Shown here one piece after another: positions 35,486 to 45,236 of a DNA stretch of 64,000 nt. How positions within the stretch are numbered: position 1 is the first letter of the stretch; the number at the start of each line of letters is the position of its first letter. Source of the DNA: Mariniphaga sp. (GTDB lineage: Bacteria; Bacteroidota; Bacteroidia; Bacteroidales; Prolixibacteraceae); NCBI GenBank assembly GCA_024636975.1, contig JAGXGA010000055.1:186001-250000 (forward strand). The letters are read 5' to 3'. The notes beneath the pieces are model-generated. The model saw only the letters and a program-made list of their open reading frames with translations, searched no databases and was not told where the DNA came from. Made by a program: the position numbers and the translations under genes.

Positions 35486-36523
35486 TTATCCGTTTCTTTT
35501 CCAATCGGTAGTTTTTACCCAATCGGCCAGGAACTTAGCATTTTCGTAGGGGAGCCCCGGAATGAATCCATGCCCCAGGTTGAAAATCCAGTTTTGGTTA
35601 CGGCTGCCAAACTCAATGTACCGGTTCAGTTCCTTTTCCATATCCTCCTGGCTTCCATGGAGCATTCGCGGGTCGATGTTTCCTTGCAACCCTATTTCCG
35701 GATGCACCAGTTTTCGGGCAGCCTGCAATGATGTTTGCCAGTCGATGCTAAGGTAATCACAATGGACGGGTGTTATTTCTGCAATGCCTGTTCCCACTCC
35801 TTTAGGGAAGAAGATGAACGGAGTGTTCTCCTGTCTTACGGCGGCTGCTATTTTTTCTGTAGCCGGCAGGAACAGCTTCTTATAAAGATCAAACGGCAGC
35901 AATCCTGCATGGGTATCAAACAGCTGGAAAACCTCTACACCGTGCTTTATTTGTTCTTTTGCATACACAATTGAAAGTTCTGTAATTTCATCAACCAGCT
36001 TTTGAGTAATTTCAGGTTGCTGGTAGATAAATTTTACTGCATCGGGAAAATCGCCTTTGCGACCCAGACCCTGCAGCATGAAAAGCAATACGGTAAGCGG
36101 AGCCCCGCAAAAACCTATAAGTGGTAAGTTTTCAGGACGGGTTCTGATGATTTCATCCACCACATCATAAATGTAATTGAGTTTGGAGGGATCGGGCTTT
36201 AGGCCATCCAACGGATTGTTACGCTGTGCAAGCGGGTGCTCGAAAACAGGTCCCGAACCGGTAAAATCGAGGCCCATTCCCATGGCATATGGTATCACCA
36301 GTATATCGCTGAACAGAATGGCAGCATCAACACCCAGGTCGTATACTGGTAACAGGGTAACTTCAGCAGCTACCTTTGGGTTTTGCATCATCTGCCAGAA
36401 AGTATAGTTTTCCTTTATTTTCAGGTACGATGGCAATATCCGTCCTGCCTGACGCATGAACCATACCGGCGGGCGGACAGTGGATTTTCCCCTGAGTGTT
36501 TGCAAAAGAATGGCGTCTTGCAT
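35486..36523 (-). CDS. hemE: Uroporphyrinogen decarboxylase
   Basis: Removes four carboxyl groups from uroporphyrinogen III to give coproporphyrinogen III. The 345 residues contain PVWFMRQAGRILPSY (about 20-34), the ILFSDILVIPYAMG active-site Asp region, GFCGAPLTV and the C-terminal NLGHGFIPGLP. It is separated from hemL by 195 bp that contain a large imperfect hairpin. Confidence 0.98.
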   Translation of the reverse strand: MQDAILLQTLRGKSTVRPPVWFMRQAGRILPSYLKIKENYTFWQMMQNPKVAAEVTLLPVYDLGVDAAILFSDILVIPYAMGMGLDFTGSGPVFEHPLAQRNNPLDGLKPDPSKLNYIYDVVDEIIRTRPENLPLIGFCGAPLTVLLFMLQGLGRKGDFPDAVKFIYQQPEITQKLVDEITELSIVYAKEQIKHGVEVFQLFDTHAGLLPFDLYKKLFLPATEKIAAAVRQENTPFIFFPKGVGTGIAEITPVHCDYLSIDWQTSLQAARKLVHPEIGLQGNIDPRMLHGSQEDMEKELNRYIEFGSRNQNWIFNLGHGFIPGLPYENAKFLADWVKTTDWKRNG

Positions 36524-36611
36524 TGTCTTTATGTTTTCAGTTTAACGAATCTGCAAATTTTTATTGTCCTTAAGATGCATTAAAGGATCTTAAAGGGAGT
36601 TCTGTGTTACT

Positions 36612-36708
36612 GCAGGAAGTCTACCTTGCCGAAAGCTGTTGGGCTATCTCAGACCAGGATACAGTTAGTAACAATTCCCTAAGTTGTAGACTGCTTCCGG
36701 CTTCCTGC
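36612..36708 (-). other. Large imperfect hairpin between hemL and hemE
   Basis: GCAGGAAG (36612-36619) pairs with CTTCCTGC (36701-36708), and just inside GTCTAC (36619-36624) pairs with GTAGAC (36686-36691), enclosing about 60 nt. On the minus strand this is in the hemL-hemE gap of the transcript. It has no T-tract and is not a standard terminator; it may be an RNA processing or regulatory structure. Confidence 0.35.
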
Positions 36709-36718
36709 CAAATACAAA

Positions 36719-38011
36719 TTACTTCAGCTTTTTAAGCGCAGAGTAACTTGCTTTAACTGTTTCTTCGATGTCTTCCCGGGTATGGGCGGCTGAAACAAAC
36801 CCTGCCTCAAATTGTGAAGGAGCCAGGTAAATCCCGCTTTCAAGCGATAGCCTGAAGTATTCACCAAACAAGTTGGTATCGCATTTCATAACATCAGCAA
36901 AGGAGTTTACGCTTTCTTCTTCTGTAAAAAAGAGGGTAAACATCGATCCTACCCTGTTAATGACACCTTTCATTTTAAGTTCCTTCAGGTTGTTACGCAA
37001 GCCTTCTTCAAGCAGTGCAGATGAATTCTCCAGTTTGTCATAGAACCCAGGAGTTTCCTGAAGCAGGCTAAGGGTAGCTATTCCGGCGGCCATGGCAAGC
37101 GGATTACCTGATAGTGTTCCTGCCTGGTATACCGGTCCTTTTGGTGCAAGCAGATCCATAATGTCCTGCCTGCCGCCGTAAGCGCCTACGGGAAGTCCTC
37201 CGCCAATGATTTTTCCGAAAGTAGTCAAATCAGGTGAAACTCCCAGGAGTGCCTGTGCACACCCTGTTCCCAGACGAAATCCGGTCATTACTTCATCAAA
37301 TATCAGAACTGTTTCGTTTTCATCACAAAGCTTGCGAAGACCATCAATAAACCTTTTTTCTGGTACAATAACACCCATGTTTCCGGTAACCGGCTCAAGG
37401 ATAACAGCAGCAATCTGGTTTTTATGCTTGTCGAATAACTGTTCAACGGAATCAATATCATTGTACTGGGCGGTTAAAGTGTCGCGTGCAGTCCCTTCTG
37501 TAACACCTGGTGAATCGGGCGCACCAAGGGTAAGCGCTCCCGAGCCTGCCTTTATCAGGAAGCTGTCGTTGTGCCCGTGGTAGCAGCCTTCGAATTTGAT
37601 TACAAGGTCCCGGCCAGTATAGCCTCTTGCCAGTCGCAGGGCGCTCATGGTGGCTTCGGTTCCTGAGTTTACCATCCGTACCATATCAATCGACGGCACC
37701 AGGTATTTTATGAGTTGCGCCATTTCAGTTTCTGCCAGTGTGGGTGCACCAAAACTGGCTCCGCGGGCAGCTGCATGCTGAATGGCATCAACTACTTTGG
37801 GGTGGGAGTGGCCTAAAATCATAGGGCCCCACGAACCTACATAATCGATGTAGGTATTTCCATCGATGTCGGTAACTTTTGAACCGCTGGCTTTGGCAAT
37901 AAATGGCGGATTGCCGCCCACACTTCTGAATGACCTGACGGGAGAATTAACCCCACCTGGAATATGTTGCTGCGCTTCTTTAAAAGCCGCAATACTTTTC
38001 TGATTGTTCAT
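36719..38011 (-). CDS. hemL: Glutamate-1-semialdehyde 2,1-aminomutase
   Basis: PLP enzyme that converts glutamate-1-semialdehyde to 5-aminolevulinate in the C5 pathway. The 430 residues carry [16 protein letters not shown] at the N-terminus, EPVTGNMGV, the PLP-binding Lys in [18 protein letters not shown] (about 265) and [16 protein letters not shown]. Together with hemA this shows that the organism makes ALA from glutamyl-tRNA, not by the Shemin route. Confidence 0.98.
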   Translation of the reverse strand: MNNQKSIAAFKEAQQHIPGGVNSPVRSFRSVGGNPPFIAKASGSKVTDIDGNTYIDYVGSWGPMILGHSHPKVVDAIQHAAARGASFGAPTLAETEMAQLIKYLVPSIDMVRMVNSGTEATMSALRLARGYTGRDLVIKFEGCYHGHNDSFLIKAGSGALTLGAPDSPGVTEGTARDTLTAQYNDIDSVEQLFDKHKNQIAAVILEPVTGNMGVIVPEKRFIDGLRKLCDENETVLIFDEVMTGFRLGTGCAQALLGVSPDLTTFGKIIGGGLPVGAYGGRQDIMDLLAPKGPVYQAGTLSGNPLAMAAGIATLSLLQETPGFYDKLENSSALLEEGLRNNLKELKMKGVINRVGSMFTLFFTEEESVNSFADVMKCDTNLFGEYFRLSLESGIYLAPSQFEAGFVSAAHTREDIEETVKASYSALKKLK

Positions 38012-38078
38012 GTTATTCTTTTAAATATTCAGCTGTTGGAAATCTTTCAAACAGCTTTTTGCTAATGACTATACTGGA

Positions 38079-39047
38079 TTATAAGTCCTGTATAATTTCC
38101 TGCGTATGGTATGATATGATGATATCGGCACCGGCACGTTTCAGTCCTGTGAGCAATTCATGTACTATACGTTTTTCATCAATCCAGCCATTTGCAGCAG
38201 CTGCTTTCACCATGGCAAATTCTCCACTTACATTATAAGCCGCTACAGGAATGTTGAATGTTGACTTAACACGATAAATGATATCCATGTAATTCAGCGC
38301 AGGCTTAACCATCACTATATCGGCACCTTCCAAAATGTCAAGCTCCACTTCACGAAGAGCCTCATCACCGTTGGCAGGATCCATCTGGTAGGTTTTCCGG
38401 TCACCAAATTTTGGGGCGCTTTCGGCAGCTTCACGGAAGGGACCATAAAAAGCTGAAGCATATTTTGCAGAATAGGCCATAATGGGCATGTTGTAGAATC
38501 CACTGTCATCAAGGGCAGACCGGATTGCCTGCACACGGCCGTCCATCATATCGCTGGGTGCTACCATATCCACTCCTGCTTCAGCCAGTGAAACCGATTG
38601 CTTCGAAAGTGTTTCGAGTGTCAGGTCGTTATTGACATCACCATCCACTATAGTGCCGCAATGGCCGTGCGACGTATATTCACAGTTGCAGATATCGGCA
38701 ACCAGGAACAACCCCGGAACGTCCTTCTTTAAAGCCCTTACAGCCTGCTGAACAATCCCGTTATGATGGCATGCCACCTCTCCGGTTTCATCCTTCGATT
38801 CAGGTATGCCGAATAGTAAAACCGACTGAACACCTTTATCAAAAAGCTCCCTGCCTTTTTCTACCAGCTTGTCAACCGAAAGCTGTGAGTTTCCCGGCAT
38901 CGATGAAATTGGTTTGTTCACATTTGTTCCGGGGCAAACAAACAACGGCATCATAAGGTCGTTGCGGGTGAGAATTGTTTCACGCACCATGTTTCGAAGT
39001 ACGGGTGACTGGCGCAATCTGCGTAGTCTAACTGTTGGAAATGTCAT
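38079..39047 (-). CDS. hemB: Porphobilinogen synthase (ALA dehydratase)
   Basis: Condenses two ALA molecules to porphobilinogen. In 322 residues the two active-site lysines are in MAYSAKYASAFYGPFR and VMVKPALNYMD. The DICNCEYTSHGHCG motif preserves the Cys triad of zinc-dependent enzymes. It follows hemD by 13 bp in the hem operon. Confidence 0.98.
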   Translation of the reverse strand: MTFPTVRLRRLRQSPVLRNMVRETILTRNDLMMPLFVCPGTNVNKPISSMPGNSQLSVDKLVEKGRELFDKGVQSVLLFGIPESKDETGEVACHHNGIVQQAVRALKKDVPGLFLVADICNCEYTSHGHCGTIVDGDVNNDLTLETLSKQSVSLAEAGVDMVAPSDMMDGRVQAIRSALDDSGFYNMPIMAYSAKYASAFYGPFREAAESAPKFGDRKTYQMDPANGDEALREVELDILEGADIVMVKPALNYMDIIYRVKSTFNIPVAAYNVSGEFAMVKAAAANGWIDEKRIVHELLTGLKRAGADIIISYHTQEIIQDL

Positions 39048-39060
39048 GATATATTATTTT

Positions 39061-39840
39061 TTATGTTTTTGAAATATAGTAATTTAATATGGAATCAACG
39101 ATTCCTTTGGCTGAACTTTTCTGAGCTGTCACCAGGGGATGAAATCCATTGTTAATGGCTTCATTATGGGTGACAGGTCCAATACAGACCATGCGTATGT
39201 TTTGCTTTCGTGATGTCGGGTAAGCTTTCAGGAAATTCTGTATTCCTGATGGGCTTGTAAAAATGAGCATGTCGTACCGGTCTTCCTCTATTTGTTGAAT
39301 GATCCTGCGATCCGGATTAATGGGAATTTCAGTATTGTATACATTAATCCGGGTGCAGTTTGCTGCTCCTTCCAGTTGATCCTGTATTGTGGTACGGGCT
39401 AAATTGCCCAATGGCAGAAGGATATTGGGTTTGGTGCCGCCTGCTTTGATATGGTTTAAATATGGTTTGGAAAAATCTTCGGCAGTGGATCCCGGATTGA
39501 CAAACGATGCCCGGTAACCGAATTCCTTCAAAATGCTTTCTGTTTTTTCGCCTATTACTGCAAACTGTATTTCATCCGGTAATGAATGGCTGCCGGTATA
39601 TTCCTTTAGAATCCCGAAGAAATACCTGACCCCGTTGGGGCTGGTGAAAATTATCCAATGAAATTGTTTGGGTTGGGTAAAATATCTTTTTTCTTTTTCT
39701 GAAATTTGTGCAGCTTTAATTTCTATGAGCGGAAACTCTATAACGGTTGCTCCTTCACGTGAAAGCAAATCTGTCAGTTCACCTGATGAATCTTTAGGCC
39801 GGGTTGAAATAAACAGTTTATTGTGAAGGCGTAAAGTCAT
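39061..39840 (-). CDS. hemD: Uroporphyrinogen-III synthase
   Basis: Cyclises hydroxymethylbilane to uroporphyrinogen III. HemD sequences are poorly conserved; the call rests on length (259), the two-domain pattern with IFTSPNGVRYFF (about 65-76) and LIFTSPSGIQNFLKAYP (about 195-211), and position directly after hemC with a 4-bp overlap. The product is the branch point between heme and the siroheme made by the operon at 16-21 kb. Confidence 0.92.
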   Translation of the reverse strand: MTLRLHNKLFISTRPKDSSGELTDLLSREGATVIEFPLIEIKAAQISEKEKRYFTQPKQFHWIIFTSPNGVRYFFGILKEYTGSHSLPDEIQFAVIGEKTESILKEFGYRASFVNPGSTAEDFSKPYLNHIKAGGTKPNILLPLGNLARTTIQDQLEGAANCTRINVYNTEIPINPDRRIIQQIEEDRYDMLIFTSPSGIQNFLKAYPTSRKQNIRMVCIGPVTHNEAINNGFHPLVTAQKSSAKGIVDSILNYYISKT

Positions 39841-40766
39841 AAATTTCTTATTTCCTCCATTATTTTAGCTGCACCTCTTGCAAGTAATTTTTCAGCCAGC
39901 TTTTCACCTGCCGATTTCAGGTTTTCTATATCTCCGTCCTGAGTTTCCAGAAGATAGATTTCTCCATCCATGGAGGCCACAAAACCTGTTAAAAAAATAT
40001 GCTTTCCGGTAATCTTTGAAAAGCAACCCACCGGCACCTGGCAACCTCCTTCAATGGTTCGCAGGAAACTGCGTTCGGCTTCGCCTGCATTCCATGTTGC
40101 AGTATGGTTAATTGCCTGAAGGTAACCATCGGTATCCGTGTCATTTATTCTTGATTCCACTGCAATTATTCCCTGGCTCACAGCCGGGATAATAATTTCG
40201 GGATTGATAATTTCTGTAATGTACTTATCGAGACCCAGCCGCTGTAGTCCTGCTGCTGCCATAATCATTGCGTCGCAGTAACCCTCTTCCATTTTGCGAA
40301 GGCGTGTATTTACATTGCCACGGATATCAACAATCTGCAGATTTTTCCTGTAGCGGAGCAAGCTGGCTTTACGGCGCAGACTCGAGGTGGCAATTACATC
40401 TTTTTCAGTTAACTCACTCAGCTTGCGTCCGTCCCTGCTAACCAGTGCATCTCTGAACTCAGCCCGCTCCAGAACCGCTCCCAGCTTTAGCCCTTCCGGA
40501 AGTTTAGTAGGAAGATCTTTAAGACTGTGAACAGCGATATCTACTTTGTTGTCGAGCAGGGCGTTTTCAATTTCTTTCGTGAACAGGCCCTTGTCTCCAA
40601 TCTTGGAAAGCGCCACATCCAGAATTTTATCCCCTTTTGTTTGAATAACAACGATTTCAACATTTATATCCGGGAAGTTTTCAAGCAGGTTCTTTTTAGT
40701 AAGTTCTGCCTGGTACAAGGCCAGCTGGCTGCCTCTTGTACCTATTCTTATAGTATGTTTAGCCAT
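39837..40766 (-). CDS. hemC: Hydroxymethylbilane synthase (porphobilinogen deaminase)
   Basis: Polymerises four porphobilinogens into hydroxymethylbilane. Landmarks: IRIGTRGSQLALYQAELTK at the start, AVHSLKDLPT, DIRGNVNTRL and the dipyrromethane-binding Cys in GGCQVPVG. I use ATG 40766 (MAKHT, 309 residues), typical for the family; a TTG four codons earlier overlaps the hemA stop and is less likely. The 3' end overlaps hemD by 4 bp. Confidence 0.97.
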   Translation of the reverse strand: MAKHTIRIGTRGSQLALYQAELTKKNLLENFPDINVEIVVIQTKGDKILDVALSKIGDKGLFTKEIENALLDNKVDIAVHSLKDLPTKLPEGLKLGAVLERAEFRDALVSRDGRKLSELTEKDVIATSSLRRKASLLRYRKNLQIVDIRGNVNTRLRKMEEGYCDAMIMAAAGLQRLGLDKYITEIINPEIIIPAVSQGIIAVESRINDTDTDGYLQAINHTATWNAGEAERSFLRTIEGGCQVPVGCFSKITGKHIFLTGFVASMDGEIYLLETQDGDIENLKSAGEKLAEKLLARGAAKIMEEIRNL

Positions 40767-40774
40767 ACCTGAGA

Positions 40775-42031
40775 TCAAATTTCGCTTATATTAAATAAAT
40801 CGTTTACCAGCTGCAGTGAATCGGTACGCTTTCCGTTAGCAGTCATTTCCTTAAGATTCTTAATGAACAGCCTGGTATATTTTTGAGTAAGGTGGTTTGA
40901 AAATTCATTTATCGCCAGCTGTGTCTCTTCTGATTTCCCTTTATAACCGGATAGTTCATCCTTGGTAACTTTCAAAAGGTTATACGTAATGGCTTTTATA
41001 GCAGGCCTTAGTGACCGGCTTGCCATCCATTCACTGAAATCATCAACTATTTCATCGATAATTTTATTTGCTGATTCAATGCACTCTTTGCGTTTTCCCA
41101 TATTGGTGTCTACAACTTCCTGCAAATCATCAATTGTGAAAAGTTCAACTGCATTCATATTTTCGATATTCTCTTCAATGTTGCGCGGAACAGAAATATC
41201 AACCAGAACCTGATTTTTGCCGTTACGATGAGTTAATGATTTTTCTACCATAGTGCGGTTAACCAATGGTACAGGTGAACCTGTTGCTACGATCACAATA
41301 TCGTAAAGATAAAGGTGATTATCCACCTGATCATAAGGAAGCAGGGTACAATGATGGCGTGCTGCAAGCTTTTCTGCTTTCTCCTGCGTACGATTCGTTA
41401 CCGTGACCTTCGGATTGCCGTTTTTTATAAAGTTTTGTAATACCAATGCACCTGTTTCTCCGGCTCCAATCAACAGCACCCGTTTATCTGATAGGTTTTC
41501 AAAAAGCCTTGAACATTTCTGTACTGCAGCGCTGCTTATTGAGGTAGTACCCATTTTTATTTTGGTTTCGGTACGAACGCGTTTGCCGGCTTCAAACGAT
41601 TTTTGAAACAGACGCATCAGGACTGCATCTGTTAAGGCAGCTTCCGTACAATACATATAGGCATCTTTTATCTGGCCGATGATTTGATCTTCCCCTATTA
41701 CCATTGAATCAATACCCGAGGCCACATTAAATAAATGCCTTACTGCTTCATCATTTGCATAGCTGTAAAACGAATGCCAGTGTTTATTTTCTATGCCTTT
41801 AAAATGCTTAAGTGTTTTGTATACCAGTTTTGCTGCTAGCTGGAAATCGTACTTATTCTGCGAGAAATAAATCTCGGTCCTGTTGCAGGTCGATAAAACA
41901 ACAATATCCGAAATATCTGTTTCTTTTTGCAGAAGCTCTGAAAATGGAACTATTTCTTCTTTAGAAAGTGAAAATTGTTCCCGTACATCAACCCCTGAAG
42001 TTTTATAACTGATCCCTGTCAGACCTACCAT
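40775..42031 (-). CDS. hemA: Glutamyl-tRNA reductase
   Basis: First enzyme of C5 tetrapyrrole synthesis: NADPH-dependent reduction of glutamyl-tRNA to glutamate-1-semialdehyde. The 418 residues contain the catalytic C49 in LSTCNRTEIY, GEDQIIGQIKDAY, the NADPH motif LLIGAGETGALV (about 185-196) and the C-terminal dimerisation helix. It heads the hemA-C-D-B-L-E-F order. I could not identify a clear promoter in the upstream 120 bp. Confidence 0.98.
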   Translation of the reverse strand: MVGLTGISYKTSGVDVREQFSLSKEEIVPFSELLQKETDISDIVVLSTCNRTEIYFSQNKYDFQLAAKLVYKTLKHFKGIENKHWHSFYSYANDEAVRHLFNVASGIDSMVIGEDQIIGQIKDAYMYCTEAALTDAVLMRLFQKSFEAGKRVRTETKIKMGTTSISSAAVQKCSRLFENLSDKRVLLIGAGETGALVLQNFIKNGNPKVTVTNRTQEKAEKLAARHHCTLLPYDQVDNHLYLYDIVIVATGSPVPLVNRTMVEKSLTHRNGKNQVLVDISVPRNIEENIENMNAVELFTIDDLQEVVDTNMGKRKECIESANKIIDEIVDDFSEWMASRSLRPAIKAITYNLLKVTKDELSGYKGKSEETQLAINEFSNHLTQKYTRLFIKNLKEMTANGKRTDSLQLVNDLFNISEI

Positions 42032-42105
42032 AATTAATTTCTTTCTGAAAAAATATTAATAAAAAACGATGAAAACGAACAGGATAGTTTGATTTACATT
42101 ATGCA

Positions 42106-42128
42106 AAAAACCGGTAATGCAGGTTTTT
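42106..42128 (-). terminator. Weak hairpin terminator upstream of hemA
   Basis: AAAAACC (42106-42112) and GGTTTTT (42122-42128) form a stem with a T-rich 3' flank on the minus strand. It lies after the small anchored protein and before hemA, which would separate their transcripts. Confidence 0.4.
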
Positions 42129-42152
42129 GTTTAATCCTGTAATTAAAAAGAT

Positions 42153-42500
42153 TTAAGAAAGAAAAGGGGGAGGGCGGCTAAAATGTACAGCGTAGGTGTG
42201 GTTTTGTCGCTGTATTTCAAGATGTAAGACTTTATGCTTAAGCTTTTGCAATGCAGAAAATGCTGTATTGTAATCAGGGGGTAAAAAAAACTGATCAAAG
42301 TGATTTTGAGCATTGTATGAATCGTGCAGAACGATTTCATTTATGATTTCTGATGTGGGAATTTCAATTGAAATCCTGTTTTCTCCCATTTGGAGTTCGC
42401 CGGTAGAAGCTTTGTTAACACCGAATACCCAAAAAAAAGCATAGAACACCACCAAAGCGATGTAGGGGATATGTGTGGTAAATATGCCTATTGTAAACAT
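42153..42500 (-). CDS. Small membrane-anchored protein of unknown function
   Basis: A 115-residue protein with one N-terminal hydrophobic helix (about residues 4-26) and a soluble remainder containing EIPTSEIINEIVLHDSYNAQ and a Pro-rich end (SRPPPFLS). I do not recognise a family. Upstream TACTTTAG at about 42530 (minus strand) is a near match to the -7 element. Confidence 0.6.
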   Translation of the reverse strand: MFTIGIFTTHIPYIALVVFYAFFWVFGVNKASTGELQMGENRISIEIPTSEIINEIVLHDSYNAQNHFDQFFLPPDYNTAFSALQKLKHKVLHLEIQRQNHTYAVHFSRPPPFLS

Positions 42501-42678
42501 GTGTTTTTCGACCTTTATAACAACGTGCTAAAGTATAAAAAATAACTTGGAAAATTGTTTAACTTATTTGATTTTAATCTCATAATATAAAATGTCAACT
42601 ATGAAGTTATTATATGTCAATGCAGTTTGTCTTCATTAGCTCATTTTAAAAAAGCACAAACTTTATATAAAATCCAAT

Positions 42679-42686
42679 TATCTTTG
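42679..42686 (+). promoter_or_regulatory. -7 element (TATCTTTG) of the YtcJ-like amidohydrolase gene
   Basis: Exact TAnnTTTG match; transcription would begin near 42693, between the first in-frame ATG at 42627 and the ATG at 42717. It therefore supports 42717 as the true start. Confidence 0.5.
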
Positions 42687-42716
42687 TCCCTCATCTACAG
42701 GTTAAATCAGTTAAAG

Positions 42717-44357
42717 ATGAGAATTAACAGGCTTTTACTTTTACTTTTACTTTATTCAATGAGTTCATGCAATTCCAAAAATGCGGCAGACTTAATTATT
42801 GTCAATGCAACGGTGTATACGCTGGATGAGGATTTTTCAAAGGTGGAAAGTTTTGTTGTTACCGGCGAAAAAATTGTTGCTACCGGAACCACAGAAGAAA
42901 TTCTGGATCACTATTCATCTGAAAATATTATTGATGCAAACGGAAAGTTTGTATATCCGGGCTTTAATGATGCCCATTGCCATTTCAACGGTTACGGACA
43001 GAACCTGATGCAGTATGCCGACCTGCGCAGGACTGCTGGTCCGGAGGAGATATACAAAGTTTTGACTGCCCACCATGAAAAGTTTAACGGCGAATGGCTG
43101 CTCGGGCGAAGCTGGGACCAGAACGATTGGGAAGTAACTGAATTTCCGGATAAAAACCGGCTCGATGAGTTGTTCCCGGATGTTCTTGTATACCTTGTGC
43201 GTGTTGACGGTCATGCCGGCTGGTGTAATTCTAAAGCACTTGAGCTGGCTGAAATTACAGCAGAAACAAAAGTGGCGGGTGGTTTGGTGGTGGTTAAAAA
43301 CGGACGACCTACAGGCATATTAATTGACAATGCCATGGGACTTGTATCCCGGATCATACCTGCAATAACCAGGGAACAGCAAACGCTTGGCCTCATGGAA
43401 GCACAGGAAAATTGCTTTGCTGTTGGTCTCACCTCGGTCACTGATTGCGGTGTTGATAAGAATACCATCCTGCTGATGGAAGAGATGCAAAATAAGGATG
43501 AACTTAAGATGCGGATTAATGCCATGCTTAATCCTACCGAAGAGAACTTTTCTTTTTTTGTGAAGAAGGGGCCACAGAAAAGCGAACGACTTGTAGTCAA
43601 CACAATCAAAATATATGCCGATGGTGCGCTGGGTTCAAGGGGAGCACTGCTTATAAACGATTATTCTGATGATGCCGGGAATAATGGGTTGCAGATGGAA
43701 CCACAGGAGTTCTATGATGAAATTTGCCGTTTGGCTTACGATAACAATTTTGTTGTTGCCACGCATGCAATAGGTGACGGTGGCAATCGGCTGATGCTCG
43801 ATACCTATGCCCGGTATCTGGAAGGTAAAAATGACCGCAGATGGCGTATTGAGCATGCACAAATCATACATCCTGATGATTTTCATAAGTATGCTGCTTA
43901 TTCCATTGTGCCATCGATTCAGGCCACGCACTGTACTTCAGATATGAACTGGGCTGACGACCGCCTTGGAGAAGAACGACTGGCCGGAGCATATGCTTAT
44001 CAGACCCTGCTGCAGCAAAACGGCTGGTTACCTAACGGAACTGATTTCCCGGTTGAGCATATCAATCCGCTATACACTTTTTATGCTTCGGTTTTCCGTA
44101 CCGACCACAATGGCCAGCCTAAGGGAGGGTGGCATATTGATGAAGGCCTTTCCCGTGAGCAGGCATTGCGTTCAATGACCATTTGGGGAGCCAGGGCTTC
44201 ATTTGAAGAAAATGAGAAAGGCAGCCTTGAATCGGGTAAATATGCCGATTTTGTGGTTTTGGATACCGATCTGATGGAGGCCTCACCCGATGAGGTTTTA
44301 AAAGCTAAAGTTGAAAGTACCTGGGTTGCGGGAGAGAAAGTGTTTAAGACCAATTAA
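42717..44357 (+). CDS. YtcJ-like amidohydrolase lipoprotein
   Basis: A 546-residue metal-dependent hydrolase of the amidohydrolase_3/YtcJ group with a lipoprotein signal (SMSSC, Cys18), so it acts outside the cytoplasm. Metal ligands are visible in FNDAHCHFNG (HxH), a Lys in INTIKIYADGALGSRG, THAIGDGGN, and RIEHAQIIHP. A second signature is GRSWDQNDWE. ATG 42717 is chosen over 42627 because it begins the signal peptide and follows the promoter element. Substrate unknown. Confidence 0.9.
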   Translation: MRINRLLLLLLLYSMSSCNSKNAADLIIVNATVYTLDEDFSKVESFVVTGEKIVATGTTEEILDHYSSENIIDANGKFVYPGFNDAHCHFNGYGQNLMQYADLRRTAGPEEIYKVLTAHHEKFNGEWLLGRSWDQNDWEVTEFPDKNRLDELFPDVLVYLVRVDGHAGWCNSKALELAEITAETKVAGGLVVVKNGRPTGILIDNAMGLVSRIIPAITREQQTLGLMEAQENCFAVGLTSVTDCGVDKNTILLMEEMQNKDELKMRINAMLNPTEENFSFFVKKGPQKSERLVVNTIKIYADGALGSRGALLINDYSDDAGNNGLQMEPQEFYDEICRLAYDNNFVVATHAIGDGGNRLMLDTYARYLEGKNDRRWRIEHAQIIHPDDFHKYAAYSIVPSIQATHCTSDMNWADDRLGEERLAGAYAYQTLLQQNGWLPNGTDFPVEHINPLYTFYASVFRTDHNGQPKGGWHIDEGLSREQALRSMTIWGARASFEENEKGSLESGKYADFVVLDTDLMEASPDEVLKAKVESTWVAGEKVFKTN

Positions 44358-44429
44358 AGGCTGCTTTAATTAAAAAGTATGGTACTTACATTTAGGCACT
44401 GATTTTTACAAAATCGTATTACCTGGAAT

Positions 44430-44437
44430 TAGATTTG
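44430..44437 (+). promoter_or_regulatory. -7 element (TAGATTTG) of the radical SAM gene
   Basis: Exact TAnnTTTG match, with transcription start expected near 44444, about 10 nt before the ATG. Confidence 0.45.
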
Positions 44438-44453
44438 ACTGACAATTTATTTT

Positions 44454-45233
44454 ATGGCTACTTTTCTTTTTGATGAAATAATTTTCGGCCCGGTAAAAAG
44501 CCGGCGTCTTGGAGTTTCACTGGGCGTTAACCTGCTGCCGGTGAATGTTAAGGTATGCTCTTTTGACTGCATTTACTGTGAATGCGGCTTTACACCTAAA
44601 AAATATCCCGAAAAGGCTATTCTACCTTCCCGTGCTGAGGTGAGGCAAAAGCTTGATCAAAAACTAAGCAAAATGGTAGCCGAAAATTTGCTGCCCGATG
44701 TAATTACCTTTGCCGGAAATGGGGAACCTACTATGCATCCTGATTTTGCCGGCATTATAAGGGACACCATTGAGCTCCGCGATTTATTGACCCCCGGTGC
44801 CCGTATTGCAGTTTTATCAAATGCAACCATGCTTCATAAAACCGACGTGTTTAATGCACTTCTGCAGGTGGAAGACAACATACTGAAACTTGATTCAGCT
44901 TTTGAGGAAACAGTAGCTTTACTTGACTGTCCGCGTGGAAACTTTAACCTGCATAAAGTGATTGACCAACTGGTGCGGTTCAATGGAAAAGTCATTGTGC
45001 AGACTCTTTTTGTGAAAGGCAGCTTTAAAGGGCAGCCGGTTGATAACTCCACCGACAGGGAAGTTGAAGCCTGGCTGAAGCTGCTTCAAAAGATAGGACC
45101 GGAAAAAGTAATGATTTATACCATCGCACGGGATACCCCTGTAGATACACTTGTAAAAGTTTCTCCCGATGAACTGGATGCTATCGCAAAGAGGGTGGAG
45201 AGTACCGGGCTGCAGGTTCAGATTTCTTATTAA
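44454..45233 (+). CDS. Radical SAM protein of unknown specificity
   Basis: A 259-residue radical SAM enzyme with the CX3CX2C cluster motif at C35, C39 and C42 (CSFDCIYCEC), preceded by GPVKSRRLGVSLGVNLLP and followed by TFAGNGEPTMHPDF (about 84-97). This pattern matches a widespread Wyosine-like/Elp3-unrelated radical SAM group of unknown substrate. It stands alone and is followed by the TTACGTAAAAAGCG repeats. Confidence 0.88.
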   Translation: MATFLFDEIIFGPVKSRRLGVSLGVNLLPVNVKVCSFDCIYCECGFTPKKYPEKAILPSRAEVRQKLDQKLSKMVAENLLPDVITFAGNGEPTMHPDFAGIIRDTIELRDLLTPGARIAVLSNATMLHKTDVFNALLQVEDNILKLDSAFEETVALLDCPRGNFNLHKVIDQLVRFNGKVIVQTLFVKGSFKGQPVDNSTDREVEAWLKLLQKIGPEKVMIYTIARDTPVDTLVKVSPDELDAIAKRVESTGLQVQISY

Positions 45234-45236
45234 AAA

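Noticed and set aside
42627-42716. Longer N-terminus for the YtcJ-like amidohydrolase
   Set aside because: It would start before the -7 element and bury a perfect lipoprotein signal.
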